Positions 1 to 12,920 of a stretch of 64,000 nucleotides of DNA are shown one piece after another. The position numbers were made by a program, and so were the translations under genes. The DNA comes from Pelobates cultripes. Lineage: Eukaryota; Chordata; Amphibia; Anura; Pelobatidae. The DNA lies in the NCBI GenBank assembly GCA_933207985.1, contig OW240912.1, forward strand, positions 255,863,393 to 255,927,392. Reading direction: 5' to 3'. Under the pieces are notes generated by a model. It had not been told where the DNA came from, made no database searches, and saw only the letters and a list, made by a program, of their open reading frames with translations. The first letter of the stretch is position 1, and each line of letters opens with the position of its first letter.

Positions 1-114
1 CACGACTATATCAGAGGTCTTGTGGAATCCAATGCAACAGAGCTCTTTTGGCAGCACGAGACTGACCTATACGATTTGAGGCAGGTGGTTTTAATGTTGC
101 GACTGATCAGTGTA
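1..114 (+). mobile_element. 3' end of a Tc1-like transposon, cut by window edge
   Basis: The first bases translate to a Tc1-type transposase C-terminus (RGLVESNAT-like) followed by the terminal inverted repeat (ttttaatgttg...ctgatcagtgta). The terminus is the reverse complement of the start of the element at 26,598, so both belong to the same Tc1-like family. No open frame survives here. The rest of the element lies outside the window. Confidence 0.75.
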
Positions 115-402
115 CAGAGTGATGTGTTTCAATGAATTGTGTTCATTTAACCTCCTACACCAGGTCTCTGTGTGTGGGAAAGGACTATGATTACTACTGC
201 TATACAGGCAGTAAGGTATCCAGAGAGAGGGCTATTATCGGGTAGTTTTTCCAGCAGAAAAGGAACCCAGAGAACCCAGTTTAGCTTCAGCATTGGGGTC
301 TGGATTGTTCCAGGGTCCCTTGGTAGCGGCTAGGAAGCTGACCTGATGGAGGTAGTCAGTCTGAAAACAGAAGCTACATTAAAATTGGGTCATCATGAAG
401 TC
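115..402. other. intergenic, nothing recognised
   Basis: No open frame, repeat terminus or RNA motif recognised. Confidence 0.5.
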
Positions 403-608
403 TTAAAGGAACACTCCTAGTACCATAACTATTACAGCACATGTGCCAGAGTGTCCTGGCAACCTCCCTGTGAAAATAGTTAAACAGTTTGCAAGTGATT
501 TGACTACTTACTTGGGATCTACTAGGCAGTGATGACCTTCTTCAGAATAGCCAGAAGCTCTCTGCTACAAGCATGATGTAGTAGTTGTGGTGCTTGAAGT
601 GTTCCTTA
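403..608. mobile_element. MITE, family C
   Basis: Starts with TTAA followed by aggaacactcctagtacc and ends with ggtgcttgaagtgttcctta, which are mutual inverted repeats. The interior (tttgactacttacttgggatctactag) recurs at 5,950-6,112. It is non-coding. A TTAA target suggests a piggyBac-type origin, which is an inference from the ends only. Confidence 0.6.
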
Positions 609-1680
609 TATGGAATATTCCAAGCACAAAAAAGTTAATAGATGAAACATTGTAGGAGCAACATTGCTGTTTATTTGTGACTTTGTTTAAGCAAGCTTTT
701 ACAAACACGTGCTCCCTCCAAACCCATTTGTCCATAAGCTCATTACATTTGGAGTACATCATAATGATGGTAATCTAACGCATGTATTATTACTCATGTA
801 ACAATGTTATGGAAATATAAATGGCATCCATTAATACATTTCTGATAAACTTTTCTCAGTTTCATTACTGTACTGACATCAGCAGATCATCTGAATAAAC
901 TTATTGTTTTAACAATTTACATTCATAGAGATAGATGTAGTGGACATTACCTGCTTCTAATTAACCACAGCCGCAAACATCAGCAGGAAAAAAGTATGTA
1001 AGACAGAAACATTTCCCAGAGTGGATGAATCACGCACCACTGCTCTTCAAATTAAATACATAAATATCACTGAAAGGCTGCAATGCATATCAATGCTTTC
1101 TCTCTAACTGGTAGAGTCAGCAGACAAATTTCAACTAGTATTAAAAATACAAACACAAAAAATATGTGGATACCCTTTAGTTTTATTGCATGCAAAAATA
1201 TTTTGATACTCAGAAAAATTTATATTAATCATTTTGAAAATTACAAGCAGGGTTGGATTTCTCATAAGGGTACAGAGGCGATATCCTCACAGTGGCACAG
1301 GAAAGGAAAAGGTGCTGCCCTTCTAATGCCAGGAAGAACCCAGGGAGCATTTATTGCTCCCCTACGCATTGCCACGGATTACCATTACAACACACCATCT
1401 GAAGTAGCAATATGAGTAGCCTGCACACGCTGAAGTTGCAGACTAGATGATGAACTACTGGACAACCTGGGAGCTGTATTCTCTACTCCCTGACCCTAGG
1501 TAAACAAGATCCAGGGGGAATAAAGGATGAAACTTTTTTAAATAATGCTGTAGTCTAATGCTGTTTTTTAAAATATGTCCCACACGTACTATAATATCTA
1601 TCTGTCAAGATTTGGTAACCTCCACACACTGACTGTAGGGAAACAGTAGCCAGAATGAAGGAATATAAAGAGAGAAGGTG
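609..1680. other. AT-rich intergenic DNA
   Basis: Nothing recognised. A 110-residue open frame at 1083-1415 has no domain, start context or composition that marks it as real. Confidence 0.5.
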
Positions 1681-1940
1681 CATATACCGGACCTTTAGAG
1701 TGACTGGGTTAATGAGTGCCATAGATAGGTCAAAATGGAAAGCCAAAGTCAAGGACACCAGAGATACTCAAAAACAAAACAACAAGCCATAACCAGAAAC
1801 AGAGAAAAGTCAAATACAAAGCCGGGTCGGTAACAAGAAAACCAAAAAAACAACTACAAAGTATGCACTCTCGGGCAGAATAAACCACAACAGGGCAATG
1901 ATCTCCAGAAAGAGGGAAGTTTAAATACGGAGATCAAAAA
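1681..1940. repeat. diverged copy of the element seen at 50,074-51,966
   Basis: The phrases accggaccttt, aagccaaagtc and agtcaaatac occur in the same order as in the non-autonomous element that interrupts the Tc1-like transposon near 50.1 and 51.8 kb. Boundaries are not clear. Confidence 0.35.
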
Positions 1941-2511
1941 TCTTATTGTACATGCAAGGTCCTATCATACCACCAAAGTGCTTTATACTAGAGCAGGTGT
2001 ATGCTCTAGTTCATGTGAGTAAGATACCTACCTCTTCATATATGCACTACCACTTTGATATACATATTGCACTACTGGATATTCCAATTTTTGTCTTCAC
2101 ATATTCGAGACACAGATATAGGCACATGCATACCTCTACCATGAAAACCACTTTATATCACAAAAGTGATCATGCTGGTTGGAGTAACCCTTTAAGTGGG
2201 ATCCATCTATGTGCTGATCTTTTTTCATGCAAGTCTTAATTTTTTTTTTTAAATGTACATTACAAATGTAGCAAATTACCCCACAATTCAAACAAGGCAT
2301 ATCCAATTCTGACAAGCCACATCCAAGGCATACATTGCAAATGAGGGTGCGAAATAGAAGCATTGTTTAATTTCTCCTCTTCTCTGTATGTTTTTTTTTT
2401 CTAAGCTGACTGATCTGATCATAACAGTTACCGACAAGGAAAAACATGCCCACCTGCAGGGTAAAGAGTTGTGGGTTTCTACATTCAATTTAATTTTCTA
2501 AATGAAAGAAA
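1941..2511. other. intergenic, nothing recognised
   Basis: AT-rich with short T runs. The small open frames on both strands look like chance. Confidence 0.5.
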
Positions 2512-3071
2512 TACTATAGGGTCAGAAACACAAACATGTATCCCTGTCCCTATAGTGTTACAATCACTACCTAGCCCCCCTGGTTCTCCTTTGCCCCCCT
2601 AAGTATAGTAAAATCTTAGCTTTTTTTCCAGTCTGCTGGTGCTGGCTTTGCCACTGACCTGCCTGCTTAGCTGACATCATCAGAAGTGATGATCTGAGCC
2701 AATAACAATGCTTTCTAATAGGATTGCCAAGGTGGGGCAGGGGCACAGCAAAATACCATCATGGCCAATCAGCATCTTCTCATAGAGATGCATTGAATTG
2801 ATGCAACTCTATGAGGAGAGTTCAGTGTCTCCATGCAGAAGGTGGAGACACTGAATGGCAGTGCTGCACACTATGCAGCACTGCCCCAGGAAGCACCTCT
2901 ATTAGCCATTTGAGAAGTGACCAGTGGAGGTATCCCTAGGCTATAATGTAAACACAGCATTTTCTCTGCAAAAAAATGTGTTTACTGCAAAAAGCCTGCA
3001 GGGACTAACTATACTCACCAGAATAAATACAATAAGTTGTAGTTGTTCTGGTGACTACAGTGTTCCTTTAA
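2512..3071. mobile_element. MITE, family B, near full length
   Basis: Begins ctatagggtcagaaacac and ends ttctggtgactacagtgttccTTTAA. The copy at 63,413-64,000 is collinear over its whole length (cagcatctcctcatagagatg, cattttctctg, agtttgttctggtgact-like blocks). The interior holds a hairpin around the agttcagtgtct / agacactgaat block. The right flank is TTAA. The left TTAAAGG is lost or mutated. Confidence 0.7.
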
Positions 3072-3085
3072 ATACATATTTGTTA

Positions 3086-3126
3086 AATTTGAAATTCACC
3101 TTGAATTCTCACTTTAGTGAATAACC
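3086..3126. repeat. one terminus of a small TIR element
   Basis: The stretch tgaaattcaccttgaattc followed by tcactttagtgaataacc matches the right end of the short element at 56,237-56,392. Only one end is present. Confidence 0.5.
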
Positions 3127-3130
3127 TTCA

Positions 3131-4620
3131 TACTTTTAAAAAGCCAGGGAAGTGTCAGTTTCCCTTTCATTACTTACTGATGCCAGACTGGTCCTCATAA
3201 ATCTAGTTCCTGAATCACTGTGGTTAACCTGTATCTGTTTGGAAACAGCTGTATAATGATTTCACCATGGATACCAAAATGGAATGAAAAAGCACTTAAA
3301 CATGACCTTACCTTGAATAACAGACCTGTTTGTTTTCTGATAGGGAATTAAATCACACGAACATAGATTTATTTGCTTTCAGGTAGAAATATTTCTTTAA
3401 CAAGTGAGACACAGTTAGGCAACTCAACCAATATTTTGTTATGTGGGATACCTGGGACCAGGCATACCTCTCCCCGCCCCGTGGGTCTACCCTAATACTT
3501 GCCCAGCACCAGTTATGCATTGATGACATTTATGGAGTCTATTAACTGTGTCATGTTTTTTCTACTTTGTAACAAATGTTATGCTACTTTTGTCAAAATG
3601 TATTTGTTTTACAAAATGGCTATCCAATATTTGCTATATACTTGAAAACATCAATAGATGCTGAAAAAAAAGGCATGTCACTTTTGATTTGCCAGGCATA
3701 CTTTCAATATTCTTATAGGGCATGCTAAAACTGGCATTAAAACTGGCATTTTGTGTTACTTACCATATTTGTAAGACATATTACATTATACATTACTCAC
3801 AGGGTTATTTTGTTTGATAGGTGAACAATTACAGTAAAAGTGTAATTTTATGCTGACAATGATTTCATCGCTAATAGCCTGAGTATATAAAAAAAAATTA
3901 AAACAGCAGTCACCAGGACCCTGCTATTAAATACCTTGTGCCCAACATATTGGCCCGCATACCCCACAAATTAAATGAATGGCGGACAGCTGTACCTTTG
4001 GTTGACCATGGGCTAATATCTAAAAAATGTTTATTTTCCACCCATTGAAGAGTTTAATTAGTCCAATGTTGGTTTTACATAATTTTTCATTTTATTCATT
4101 CTTAACAGCCTCTTATTTACTGATTACCAAATGGTAATGTGTCTTAACAGGTGAGACAAATAATCTCCCACGTGCCTTTTTTTTTTTTTTTTTTTTTTAA
4201 ATGCACATTAGCAGCAAGGCTGTACTGCTAAATATAGTAAAATTATTATTTTGGCATAACTGCTGCAGTTATGGTCTCTGTATACCTGTGTGTTACAGAT
4301 CTTTTTCCTTAATCTCCCTCCATGTGTAGACAATTTCAAAGCCACCAAGTATATGTGTGTTGATTCTTCCTCCTAACCAAATATATCCTAGTTCCCACAT
4401 GTTTTGGGCCACAATCAGTTTACGTTCTCCTGGGATAGACTGTAATTGGCAGTTCAGTAAGTTTATAGTTAGTAAATGTAAAAGCAGCAATTAGTGGTCA
4501 AAGGAGCATCATGGGAAACAGTTTGTCTTTTTCTTCTTCCATGTTGTCATTATTGTTAAAAACATATACAACCACAAATCATGCAGTAGAGAGGAATCGA
4601 GAATTGTCTTAAGTCAAGAA
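3131..4620. other. AT-rich intergenic DNA with a long T tract
   Basis: No gene recognised. A run of more than 18 T lies near 4178-4198, possibly an old poly(A) tail of a minus-strand retrocopy, but no retrocopy body is recognisable beside it. Confidence 0.45.
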
Positions 4621-5637
4621 TGTCAAACTCGCGGCCCACAGGCCGCAATGAATATTTTTGCGGCCCGGCGAGCCACGTGTTTGCCATGCTTACTAAGGCA
4701 GAGTAGGTACCTGCTCTCCCTACATTGTAAGTGCATACTCTGACAAAATTACCCGGCCAGGGAGGAGGGATCCCTGGTGGCAGCGATGGAGCTCAATCTT
4801 CCTGCTCCTCATAGCTCCCTTGCGCGCGCCCTCTGTAGTGATGACGGGTGCCCGAATATGACGTAATTCCGGCACCCGGCATCACTAAACTGCACGTGTG
4901 AGGGAGCAGGAAGACTGAGCTCCCGAGAGAAGATCAGGGAGAGGCCCCACACCAGCTCCTAAAGGTAAACAGCAATAAATAAAATGAAGTTAGTTTGTGT
5001 AAGAATGTTTAAATGTGTGTGTGTCTGTCAGAGAGTGTGTGTGTGTCTGTCAATGTGTGTGTGTGTGTGTGTCTGTCAGAGAATGTGTGTCTGTCAGTGA
5101 GTGTCTGTCTGTGTGTGTGTGTATGTGTGTGTCAGTGCGTGAGAGTGTGTGTGTGTGTGTCTGTCAGTGAGTGTGTGTCTGTCAGTGTTGTGAAGGCCGC
5201 GGCTGGAAACGCCATGTCACATTCTGACATGATGTCAACATGCTCCACCTTCACAGGTTGTCAAGGAGTAGCAAGAGGATCCATTTGGCACAGGATGCGG
5301 TCGGCGCCATTGGGGTATACCAGAGGCTGGACTTTGGAGTCGCATACTTGCAGCGTCAATGTGAGTGGAGTCTGCTTGTTGGCTAATATTGTTTTTTTAA
5401 ACAAGTGCTTGGGTTTATTAGAGGGGGTGCTGGAATTTAGTATAGAGAAGGGGACTGGGATTTAGTACGGGGGGGGGACTGAGGTTTAGTAGAGGGGGGG
5501 GTGCTGTTTTTTTTTTTATACTGCACTTTTCAAAAGAAACCTAAGTTTCTATGAAAATTTAAGGTTTTGTTTTTTTTTTTGCTGGACACAAACTTAAAAC
5601 TTATTTATGTGGCCCGTGCTAGCCTTTGAGTTTGACA
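4621..5637. mobile_element. hAT-like non-autonomous element with internal satellite
   Basis: Perfect 10-bp terminal inverted repeats (tgtcaaactc ... gagtttgaca) are followed by the cgcggccc / ggcccgtg subterminal blocks seen in many vertebrate hAT-type elements. The left half contains a GC-rich imperfect palindrome at about 4788-4930 around gagctc ... cttcctgctc. A GTGTGTCTGTCAG array follows, then G-rich and T-rich stretches. I could not identify an 8-bp target duplication. The 150-residue frame at 5013-5465 is low-complexity VCVC coding from the array and is not a gene. A related core plus array lies at 19,670-20,860 in reverse. Confidence 0.6.
5011..5190 (+). repeat. GT-rich minisatellite
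   Basis: Irregular tandem units of the form gtgtgtctgtcagtgagt. The array lies inside the hAT-like element. Confidence 0.9.
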
Positions 5638-5949
5638 TGCTCTTCTTAGGTGCTCGGCAGACACATTAATACAATCAACCTCATCAGTTTCCAATGATGT
5701 AGCCAGCTGTTTTTCTTTAAATATGAGGTTTTCTTTTTTTCTGTGAGACAGAAGATTTAATGACACAGAGGCTAGGTTCTTTTTTCTGTTCCTGAATATT
5801 TCATTGCATATCTAGAAATTGTCTTGTGAAGATATATTTGTCTACAACAGCAAAATAATATTCCCCGGCTCTAGTGAGTGTATATAATAATATACAAATG
5901 TGAAACCACTCCTGATGGAGTAAAACTTTGTAAATACAGAGAATGTTGT
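5638..5949. other. intergenic, nothing recognised
   Basis: AT-rich, no recognisable feature. Confidence 0.5.
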
Positions 5950-6112
5950 TCAAGGAACACCACAAGCACCATAACCACTACAATGAACCATGGTAGTCTT
6001 CTAGGGTAAGTAGTGAAATCATCTGCAAATGATTTGACGACTTGCCTGGGGTCTACTAGATGTCAGTCACCTTCTCCAGGAGAGCTGGATGTTCTCTGCT
6101 CTAAGTTAGATC
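5950..6112. mobile_element. MITE, family C, partial
   Basis: Starts aaggaacaccacaagcacc and shares tttgacgacttgcctggggt and the following tctactagatg block with 403-608. The right terminus is missing. Confidence 0.5.
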
Positions 6113-8404
6113 AGTGGTTCTAGAACTTAGCTCAATGACTGAAAGCACTGGATCTCTCACAAATGGCGTTAAATCCTGTAAGACATGTTGCTTCCCATCT
6201 CTTCAGTGAGCCTTGCACTGTGATATGTAATAAAGTTGATGAAGAGGCCATCTTGGCTTTACTGCAATGAATAAGAGCTTGTCTCCATGGTAATAACAGT
6301 TACATTTTAATAATTGTTATATTGATTTGGGCACCTTGTCCCATTGTTCCTCTTTTGTCCTTTTCTCAGGGACTCCAGAGTTAGTGTCCCAAGTGTACAC
6401 TGACTGTGCAAGAGGTACTACAGCATGTGGGAGAACTTGTGCAGCAGTCCTCAGCCACAAACCCTCCTGTATCAATTTCAAAGATCAAAAATTGAAAAGT
6501 ATGGAAGTTCGGATATGAAACAATTGTATGACTTTTAAATAGTCGTTTTATAATAAAACAACATCTGGAACTAATTTTCATATTGAGCAAAAATAATACA
6601 AATGTCAGTATATATAGAGTTACACTTATTACTTCTTACAGACTAGAAGTTGTAGCCATTCCAAAATGTCAGTGTTTTGACCAGAGTCTAAGTGAATTCT
6701 TGAATAAATTGCCTATGTGACCAATACTTTTGAACCGACAGAGATTTACACGAAACATTGCTTAAATATCTAAAATCATGACCCGGACTCCTGTTAAATT
6801 GTCTCCACTTTCATATAAAGGCAGATGCATTCCTGAGGATGAAACACCTTAGATATCAAACACTTTACTGCTCTGCAGGTTTCTTTAATGCTTAAAAGAA
6901 ATACCCAGATTGTACTGAATAAGATCTAAAAGTGCAGCTTTTAAATTTCATCATCTGTAAAGAGCAGAAGAAGTCTTGAGAGAAACTCCCAGAGGTCATT
7001 AAAAGACTGAAGGCAACTGAGAGGGACAATGAAGACTAGAACGTCATGCCAATTCAACAAAATCACTTAGCAGCTTATATTCTGACAGTTACAGCAGTAT
7101 AATAACCCTGTTCAATCTTTTATTTTAGTTTTTGCCTGACATTAGCTTTTATTTGTATTTTTTTCCAATGCATTTTACAGTTTGATATTTTTGTTTAAAA
7201 AAAAATCACTGCTAAAAATATTTGCTTCTAGTTTCTAAAAAAAAAAAAAAAGTATCAGAACAATTTAAAATCACCATTAATTTTTAAACATGAAACAAAT
7301 CTCCATAAATATAAAAATATTAATACAAGTAAACTTTTAATTTTTCCTGTATGGCTTTGTTTAGAGTCAGATTTGTGAGAAAGTTTACAAACAAAGATTT
7401 TCTATACTAGTTTTCTGTATTAAGTTTCTGCTGAATATCAGTTTATCTGAATTTAGGCCAAACGGTGGGTCGTCCGAGTTCTGTAACCATAATATATGGA
7501 TGTATAACCGAACAACCGATTCGCCCAATAGACGAGCATGTTTGTATGATTTCTAATTTGGAGTTTTATCCATGCTGTCAAAAACAGGAGATTGTTGATA
7601 GGAACTAAAAGATGATTGATGGGTAGAGAGCAGCCATTAAATGTTGATTTTATTAACAAATCATATGAGAAGGGACCAGTAGAGGGGAAAAAATGGTGGA
7701 CCAGTAAAAAAAAAATAAAAAAAAAAATATTTATATATTATATATTGAATAGATATTTTCCGGCCATTGATCTAAATATTTATATTACTCATTTATTTAG
7801 CAGTACACTGATTGGCTTATTTTTGCACCTTTTGTGGTAAGTCCAAATAGTTTTCCCAAATATTTTGCATGCACTATATTTGGATGAGCCAAATCAGCGC
7901 ATGGACATCAGACTACCCAAATTAATAAAACATTTTGGACAAAGTGATTCAGTCAAAGCATATTATCTTGCTATGTACAAGTCAAATATCCCAAAAGAAA
8001 ACATGCTAAGCAAACGACATGCATATTTTCTTTGGGGGTATATATACTAAATTGTGTTTTTTTGTTTTTGTTTTTTTTCTTTCTATTTTTCTATCCTATT
8101 TATTTAATTTGTTCCTTTAACTTACATGACTAAATAAGAAGTGTGATTCTAAAAAATGTGGCAATATGTATATGGTCATGAACCATACTGTTTGCTATGT
8201 GCATTTCTGTGAATTAAGCTCTCAGGTGAACTATACCTCATTTATTACACTAACTATGTAGCAGACATATATTATGCACATTTTTTTTTAATTAAACTTA
8301 AATGACCCATGAAAATCTAAGTTAATATTTCTTAAATATCTAAAGAAATCAATGCACAATATTGTGATACCAGAAAGGTCTATGTCACTCCATTTTTATA
8401 ATGC
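6113..8404. other. AT-rich intergenic DNA
   Basis: No gene or clear repeat. Short A and T homopolymers occur near 7200, 7240, 7710 and 8060. Candidate frames at 7453-7840 are short and without domains. Confidence 0.5.
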
Positions 8405-8860
8405 TTAAAGGACCACTCTAGGCACCCAGGCCACTTCAGCTTAATGAAGTGGTCTGGGTGCCAGGTCCCTCTAGGATTAACCCTTTTTTTTTTATAAACA
8501 TAGCAGTTTCAGAGAAACTGCTATGTTTATAAATGGGTTAATCCAGCCTCTAAAGCCTCTAGTGGCTGTCTCATTGACAGCCGCTAGAGGCGCTTGCGTG
8601 CTTCTCACTGTGAAAATCACAGTGAGAACACGCAAGCGTCCATAGGAAAGCATTGTAAATGCTTTCCTATGAGACCGGCTGAATGCGCGCGCAGCTCTTG
8701 CCGCGCGTGCGCATTCAGCCAAAAGGGAGGAGAGGAGGAGGATCGGAGGCGGAGAGCTCCCAGCGCTGGAAAAAAGGTAAGTTTAACCCTTTCCTCTCCC
8801 CAGAGCCGGGCGGGAGGGGGACCCTGAGTATGTTTTCCTGGCACTATAGTGGTCCTTTAA
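8405..8860. mobile_element. MITE, family A, with TTAA target duplication
   Basis: Flanked by TTAA at 8405-8408 and 8857-8860. Termini are aggaccactctagg and ctatagtggtcct. Just inside the left end is a hairpin (ccacttcagcttaatgaagtgg). The interior contains a second hairpin (atagcagtttcagagaaactgctat) and gcgcgc-rich blocks. It is non-coding. Overlapping 60-77 residue frames on both strands come from these palindromes. Confidence 0.75.
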
Positions 8861-9090
8861 TGGATTAATGCATTGTAGGTTGTAATATTTTATTCACTAC
8901 AAGACTGGAGATCTGTTTAGAAAATATACAACTTGTCAAATAACATTTTAAATGATTTCTGTAAGCAGCATAAGCACTAGTCCCGTTCCCAGTAATGATG
9001 CATTCTAGTTCCAGACTGGCTTATAATGACCCTATGACATTGCCGGAATGGGAGTTACGGAGAGAGGTTAAGCTTATGTTTGATGAAATG
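8861..9090. other. intergenic, nothing recognised
   Basis: No feature recognised. Confidence 0.4.
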
Positions 9091-9095
9091 CTGCA

Positions 9096-9168
9096 CATAC
9101 AGACGCCAGGCACCATGACCACTTCAAATCACTGGAGTAGTCATGGTGCTTGGAGTAACCTTTTAAGG
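9096..9168. repeat. short palindromic MITE remnant
   Basis: ccaggcaccatgaccactt is followed by its inverted form (agtcatggtgcttgg) and then aaccttttaagg. It resembles the right ends of the caccatgaccacttca elements at 32,580-32,975. Confidence 0.45.
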
Positions 9169-9170
9169 TT

Positions 9171-11457
9171 TGTTAGCTGAAAGTTACAATTGTAATAAAA
9201 ACAACAGTTAGAAACGAACCAATATCAAAGCTACTAATTAATACCATACTATGGAAAAATGTACTATATCTAGCCATGTACAGAAGGGTGAGGGTTAATA
9301 TAAAGAGTAGAGGTACCTTGGGAATTCTCCACAGTTCCCCATCTTCTAAATTGGAGGACATTTAGGAAGTTTTCTAATTACTAGATAATAGTGATTACTT
9401 GCTCATCCTATGAGTCTGGAGTGTGATTAATATCAATGATATGGTGCATGTGACCTGTGACTGAACTGCCATCTCAATCCCTGTACTATGGGCTGTGGGA
9501 TGCTGGCTTCTACCTATACAATGATATGCCAGGTGATGGCCAATGCTCTTGCTGTTTATAATGTACTTCTTAGTATCTTGTGCTTGCTAGGCTCTGTACT
9601 ATGCTACTGGGCACCTTTCATTAGGTTTGGGCGAGCAAGGGGGCAGTACATCCCATGGCCGAAAATTTCCACTTGCCAACGGCAATTTAAATCTAGCCCA
9701 AACAAGAAGAAATCCACCCCATGTTTCATGGAATTTCCATGCTTAGAGTGGTGAGTAACTTTTAAAGCAGGGCTAGTAGAATAGGATTTGCAGTTTCAAT
9801 ATGTGCATGTGGAAGTATGTCAATTAGATATATTTTTTTAGTCCTCAGCACACAGATACCGAGTGTGTGTTTGTTTGTGTGTGTGTGTCCCTCCTTGGAA
9901 CTTGATAGACAGAATAATAGGAATGCAGGTTACAAGGAGGACAGAAAGCACAGCAGAAAGCCAACCAATTCTCTTACCTTATATTTATAATAGTAAACAA
10001 GCATTCTAGAACCTCATCTCACTCAGCTCTTTCTAATCCATGCACAGAGTTTAACTCTCATCTCATGTGTTTTGCTTAGTCTGACAATAACATTTTGTCC
10101 CTTTCATCATTACACTCAAACATGTTCATTTGTCTGGTACTCAAACTGTGGGAACCACTGTGTTGCATGCAATTAACAGACACATTTGTAGCAATGCTGG
10201 CATTAGTTCTTTTGAAAAAGCTGCCTGTTTGATACTCTTTTAATTACTGAATGGAATACATATAATCTTATTGAAGAATCTATAATTAAATATAATTAAA
10301 TATTTTTGCAATACTAGAATGTAACCTGATTCATTATTTATCATTGCTCTTTTGGTGCAATATTATCATACTAAGACATCTCTGTTTTCGATTAATTCAT
10401 TTGAAATGACAGTTCCTTTGACTATAGGCATATCTATAGTGATTTAATCATTCCTTCTCCGATGGGTATAGAGACAGTCTCAGCAAAAAGGGGAGATTAA
10501 TAGCACAAAATAATTCACAGTGAAAACCAAGGCAAAATCTCTATTCCAGCAGTCAATATTTTATTGTACTGCTGTTTAACTTCATTTTGCAGTTGCTTTT
10601 TGTAACCACAATACCATATTTATTAAAAACAAAGTAAGTAAATCAGTAATTATGTTGTTATCGATGAAAACGTTCACCCACCTGCCCCATTGACCAACCA
10701 ATCTCCTTTCTTTATTCCTAAGACAATGTGCAATCATTAAAGTAATAATAGTTTTATTATATGGGTATTAACAGAATTACATCAGAATAATGTGAAAGTT
10801 AGAATTAAACGATTTCTAGACATTTCTCATGGATAAAAAAAAAATAGCAAATGATTTGATTACACTAGACAGAAGTCATACAGATATACTTATACATTAT
10901 CCATAATACAGGGCAGAATTTTCAAAGGCTGCCAATCAACATGATGAAATATTGTGTGTCTAGGTAAACATGGTGGATATGGCAACCCTACTCATAGGAG
11001 CCTTGGGAATATTATAGAAAATAGTCAATTTCTTTACCTGCTAGACCATATCATGATAAAATGTATTGTTGACAACACATATTCAATATATAAAGCATAC
11101 ATGCTACAGGTGTAATCCATTGATTCAGAATCGTACAGGCTGATGTGTCTATTTACAAAGACACAGCTTCCACAATGAGTCATGGTGTTTAGTTTATTGA
11201 AAAGAAATGAATACCATGTTACTACTGCATACCTATATCTACATGACAATCACAAAGCTACATTCTGATACATCAAATAGTATGGTAATGTATATAAATG
11301 CATTCTATGGCAAGTTTTATTTTCTTTTTAGATTTTTTAAAGTGGAATACTCACAATGGAAAGTTACAGAATATTCCCCATGTGTGTTGCATTTAGAGTT
11401 TTGCCACAGAATATATACAAAACCATCAGTGTAGTTTTAAACACTATATACTAATAA
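9171..11457. other. AT-rich intergenic DNA
   Basis: No gene recognised. A short GT-rich run lies near 9861-9890. Confidence 0.5.
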
Positions 11458-11840
11458 TTAAAGGGACACTATAGTCACCAGAACAACTACAGCTTACTGT
11501 AGTTGTTCTGGTAAGTAAGCATGTTCCTGCAGTCTTTTTAATGTAAACACTGTCTTTTCAGGGAAAAAGCGGTGTTTATATTTCTTCTTATGCACACCTT
11601 CATTGTCCACTCCTCAGATGGCCACTAAAGGTTCTTCCTGGGTCAGTGCTGCACAGCGTGCAGCACTGACGTTCAGCGTCTCCATGCAGATGAACGCTTC
11701 CTATAGAGGTGCATCGATTCAATGCACCTCCTTGGCTGAGATCATCAGAATTTCCTATGGGAAAGCATTGTGATTGACTGAGGTAATCAATTTTGATGAT
11801 GTAAGCTAAGGAACTGGATTAGTGGCAGAGAAATTTGTAC
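11458..11840. mobile_element. MITE, family B, left part
   Basis: TTAA at 11,458 is followed by agggacactatagtcaccag and a hairpin (gaacaactacag ... ctgtagttgttc). The interior (cagcactgac, tctatagaggtgcat) corresponds to the family B interior read from the opposite end. The other terminus is lost. Confidence 0.6.
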
Positions 11841-12794
11841 TTCTTTGTTTCTTGACCTAATATTTAAAACTTGCATATGACTAAGCATTCTTTTTTCACT
11901 GACTAACTTTAGATGTTGTTTACAGTTTATTGTTACATAATCATTTCCCCCAGATTTGTGGTGTTTGTGTGTGTGTGGAAAACAAGATATACTTTATTAC
12001 TGCTATTCAGTCCCCTTACTAAATACCAATTTATACGCAATCACCTCTGTGTTGAGCGATATGTATCTTTATATGTAAATATTTCCAAGAAACATATTAG
12101 ATCTACAAAATATGTACATTAATAATTATTGATTGAGATATATATACGCCATCATATATTACAAGGAAGTGTTAAAATATCATATTGCATACCAATTTAA
12201 GTGAAAGAGAAGGCTACGTTTGAGGATACAGTCACAAAAAGCATTGAAACCACTTTACAAAATTCACAGGTTTAGAATAAAAGCACTTTTAAAAGAGCTC
12301 TGATATCTATTTGTCTCCATTCTTTTCACCCAACGATTCAAACTACACTTTTATATAATATGATTTAATGCACTCCATGATCATCTACAATATTTAATCA
12401 CAAACAAAGTCCTATACAGTTTGGAACCAATTAGTGAGCGTTCTAGAAACACTTCAGTGGCATCATATTATATATTTAGATATTACCGTGTTTTCAGTTA
12501 TCGATGGATCAAGAAGGGACACCATGGGAAAATAATTAATCATTATGTGGCGTGGAAGTAGAAAACGAAGTACTACTGTCCTCGTTTACGACACAAGATA
12601 AAAGACTCAGGCAGTTTTATAATGTTCTGATTATGGTAAACTGTGCATTGAGTCGAACAAGGTGGATTAATTATTTAAGTGTAATAAATTTGATGGTCTA
12701 TTGGAGAGTACAGCAGATACGTTTATTCATCATGTTATCCGATAATTCATGAGGGTGGTGTAATTGATTTTATTTAAAAATAACAACCTAAAGC
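11841..12794. other. AT-rich intergenic DNA
   Basis: No gene or repeat recognised. Confidence 0.5.
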
Positions 12795-12920
12795 AGTGAT
12801 CTCAAACTCTGCCACCCTCAAATGTTCATGGCCTACAATACCCGGCATTCTTTGAATTATATCAGGAGAGTTCTAGTGTGGAAACTTTTGGGGGCCAGAG
12901 AAGTCTGTTCTAAAAGCATT
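12795..12920. repeat. decayed DNA-transposon-like fragment
   Basis: Begins cagtgatctcaaactctg and contains ggcctacaatacccggcatt, a layout common to short hAT-like repeats of vertebrates. The inverted end (ttttgggggccagag) is weak. Confidence 0.35.

Noticed and set aside
1083..1415. A 110-residue open frame
   Set aside because: No domain, no splice context and ordinary AT-rich composition; consistent with chance.
6831..6856. ctgaggatgaaacacc as a possible hammerhead core
   Set aside because: There is no room for stem II between CTGAGGA and GAAAC, and no flanking stem I.
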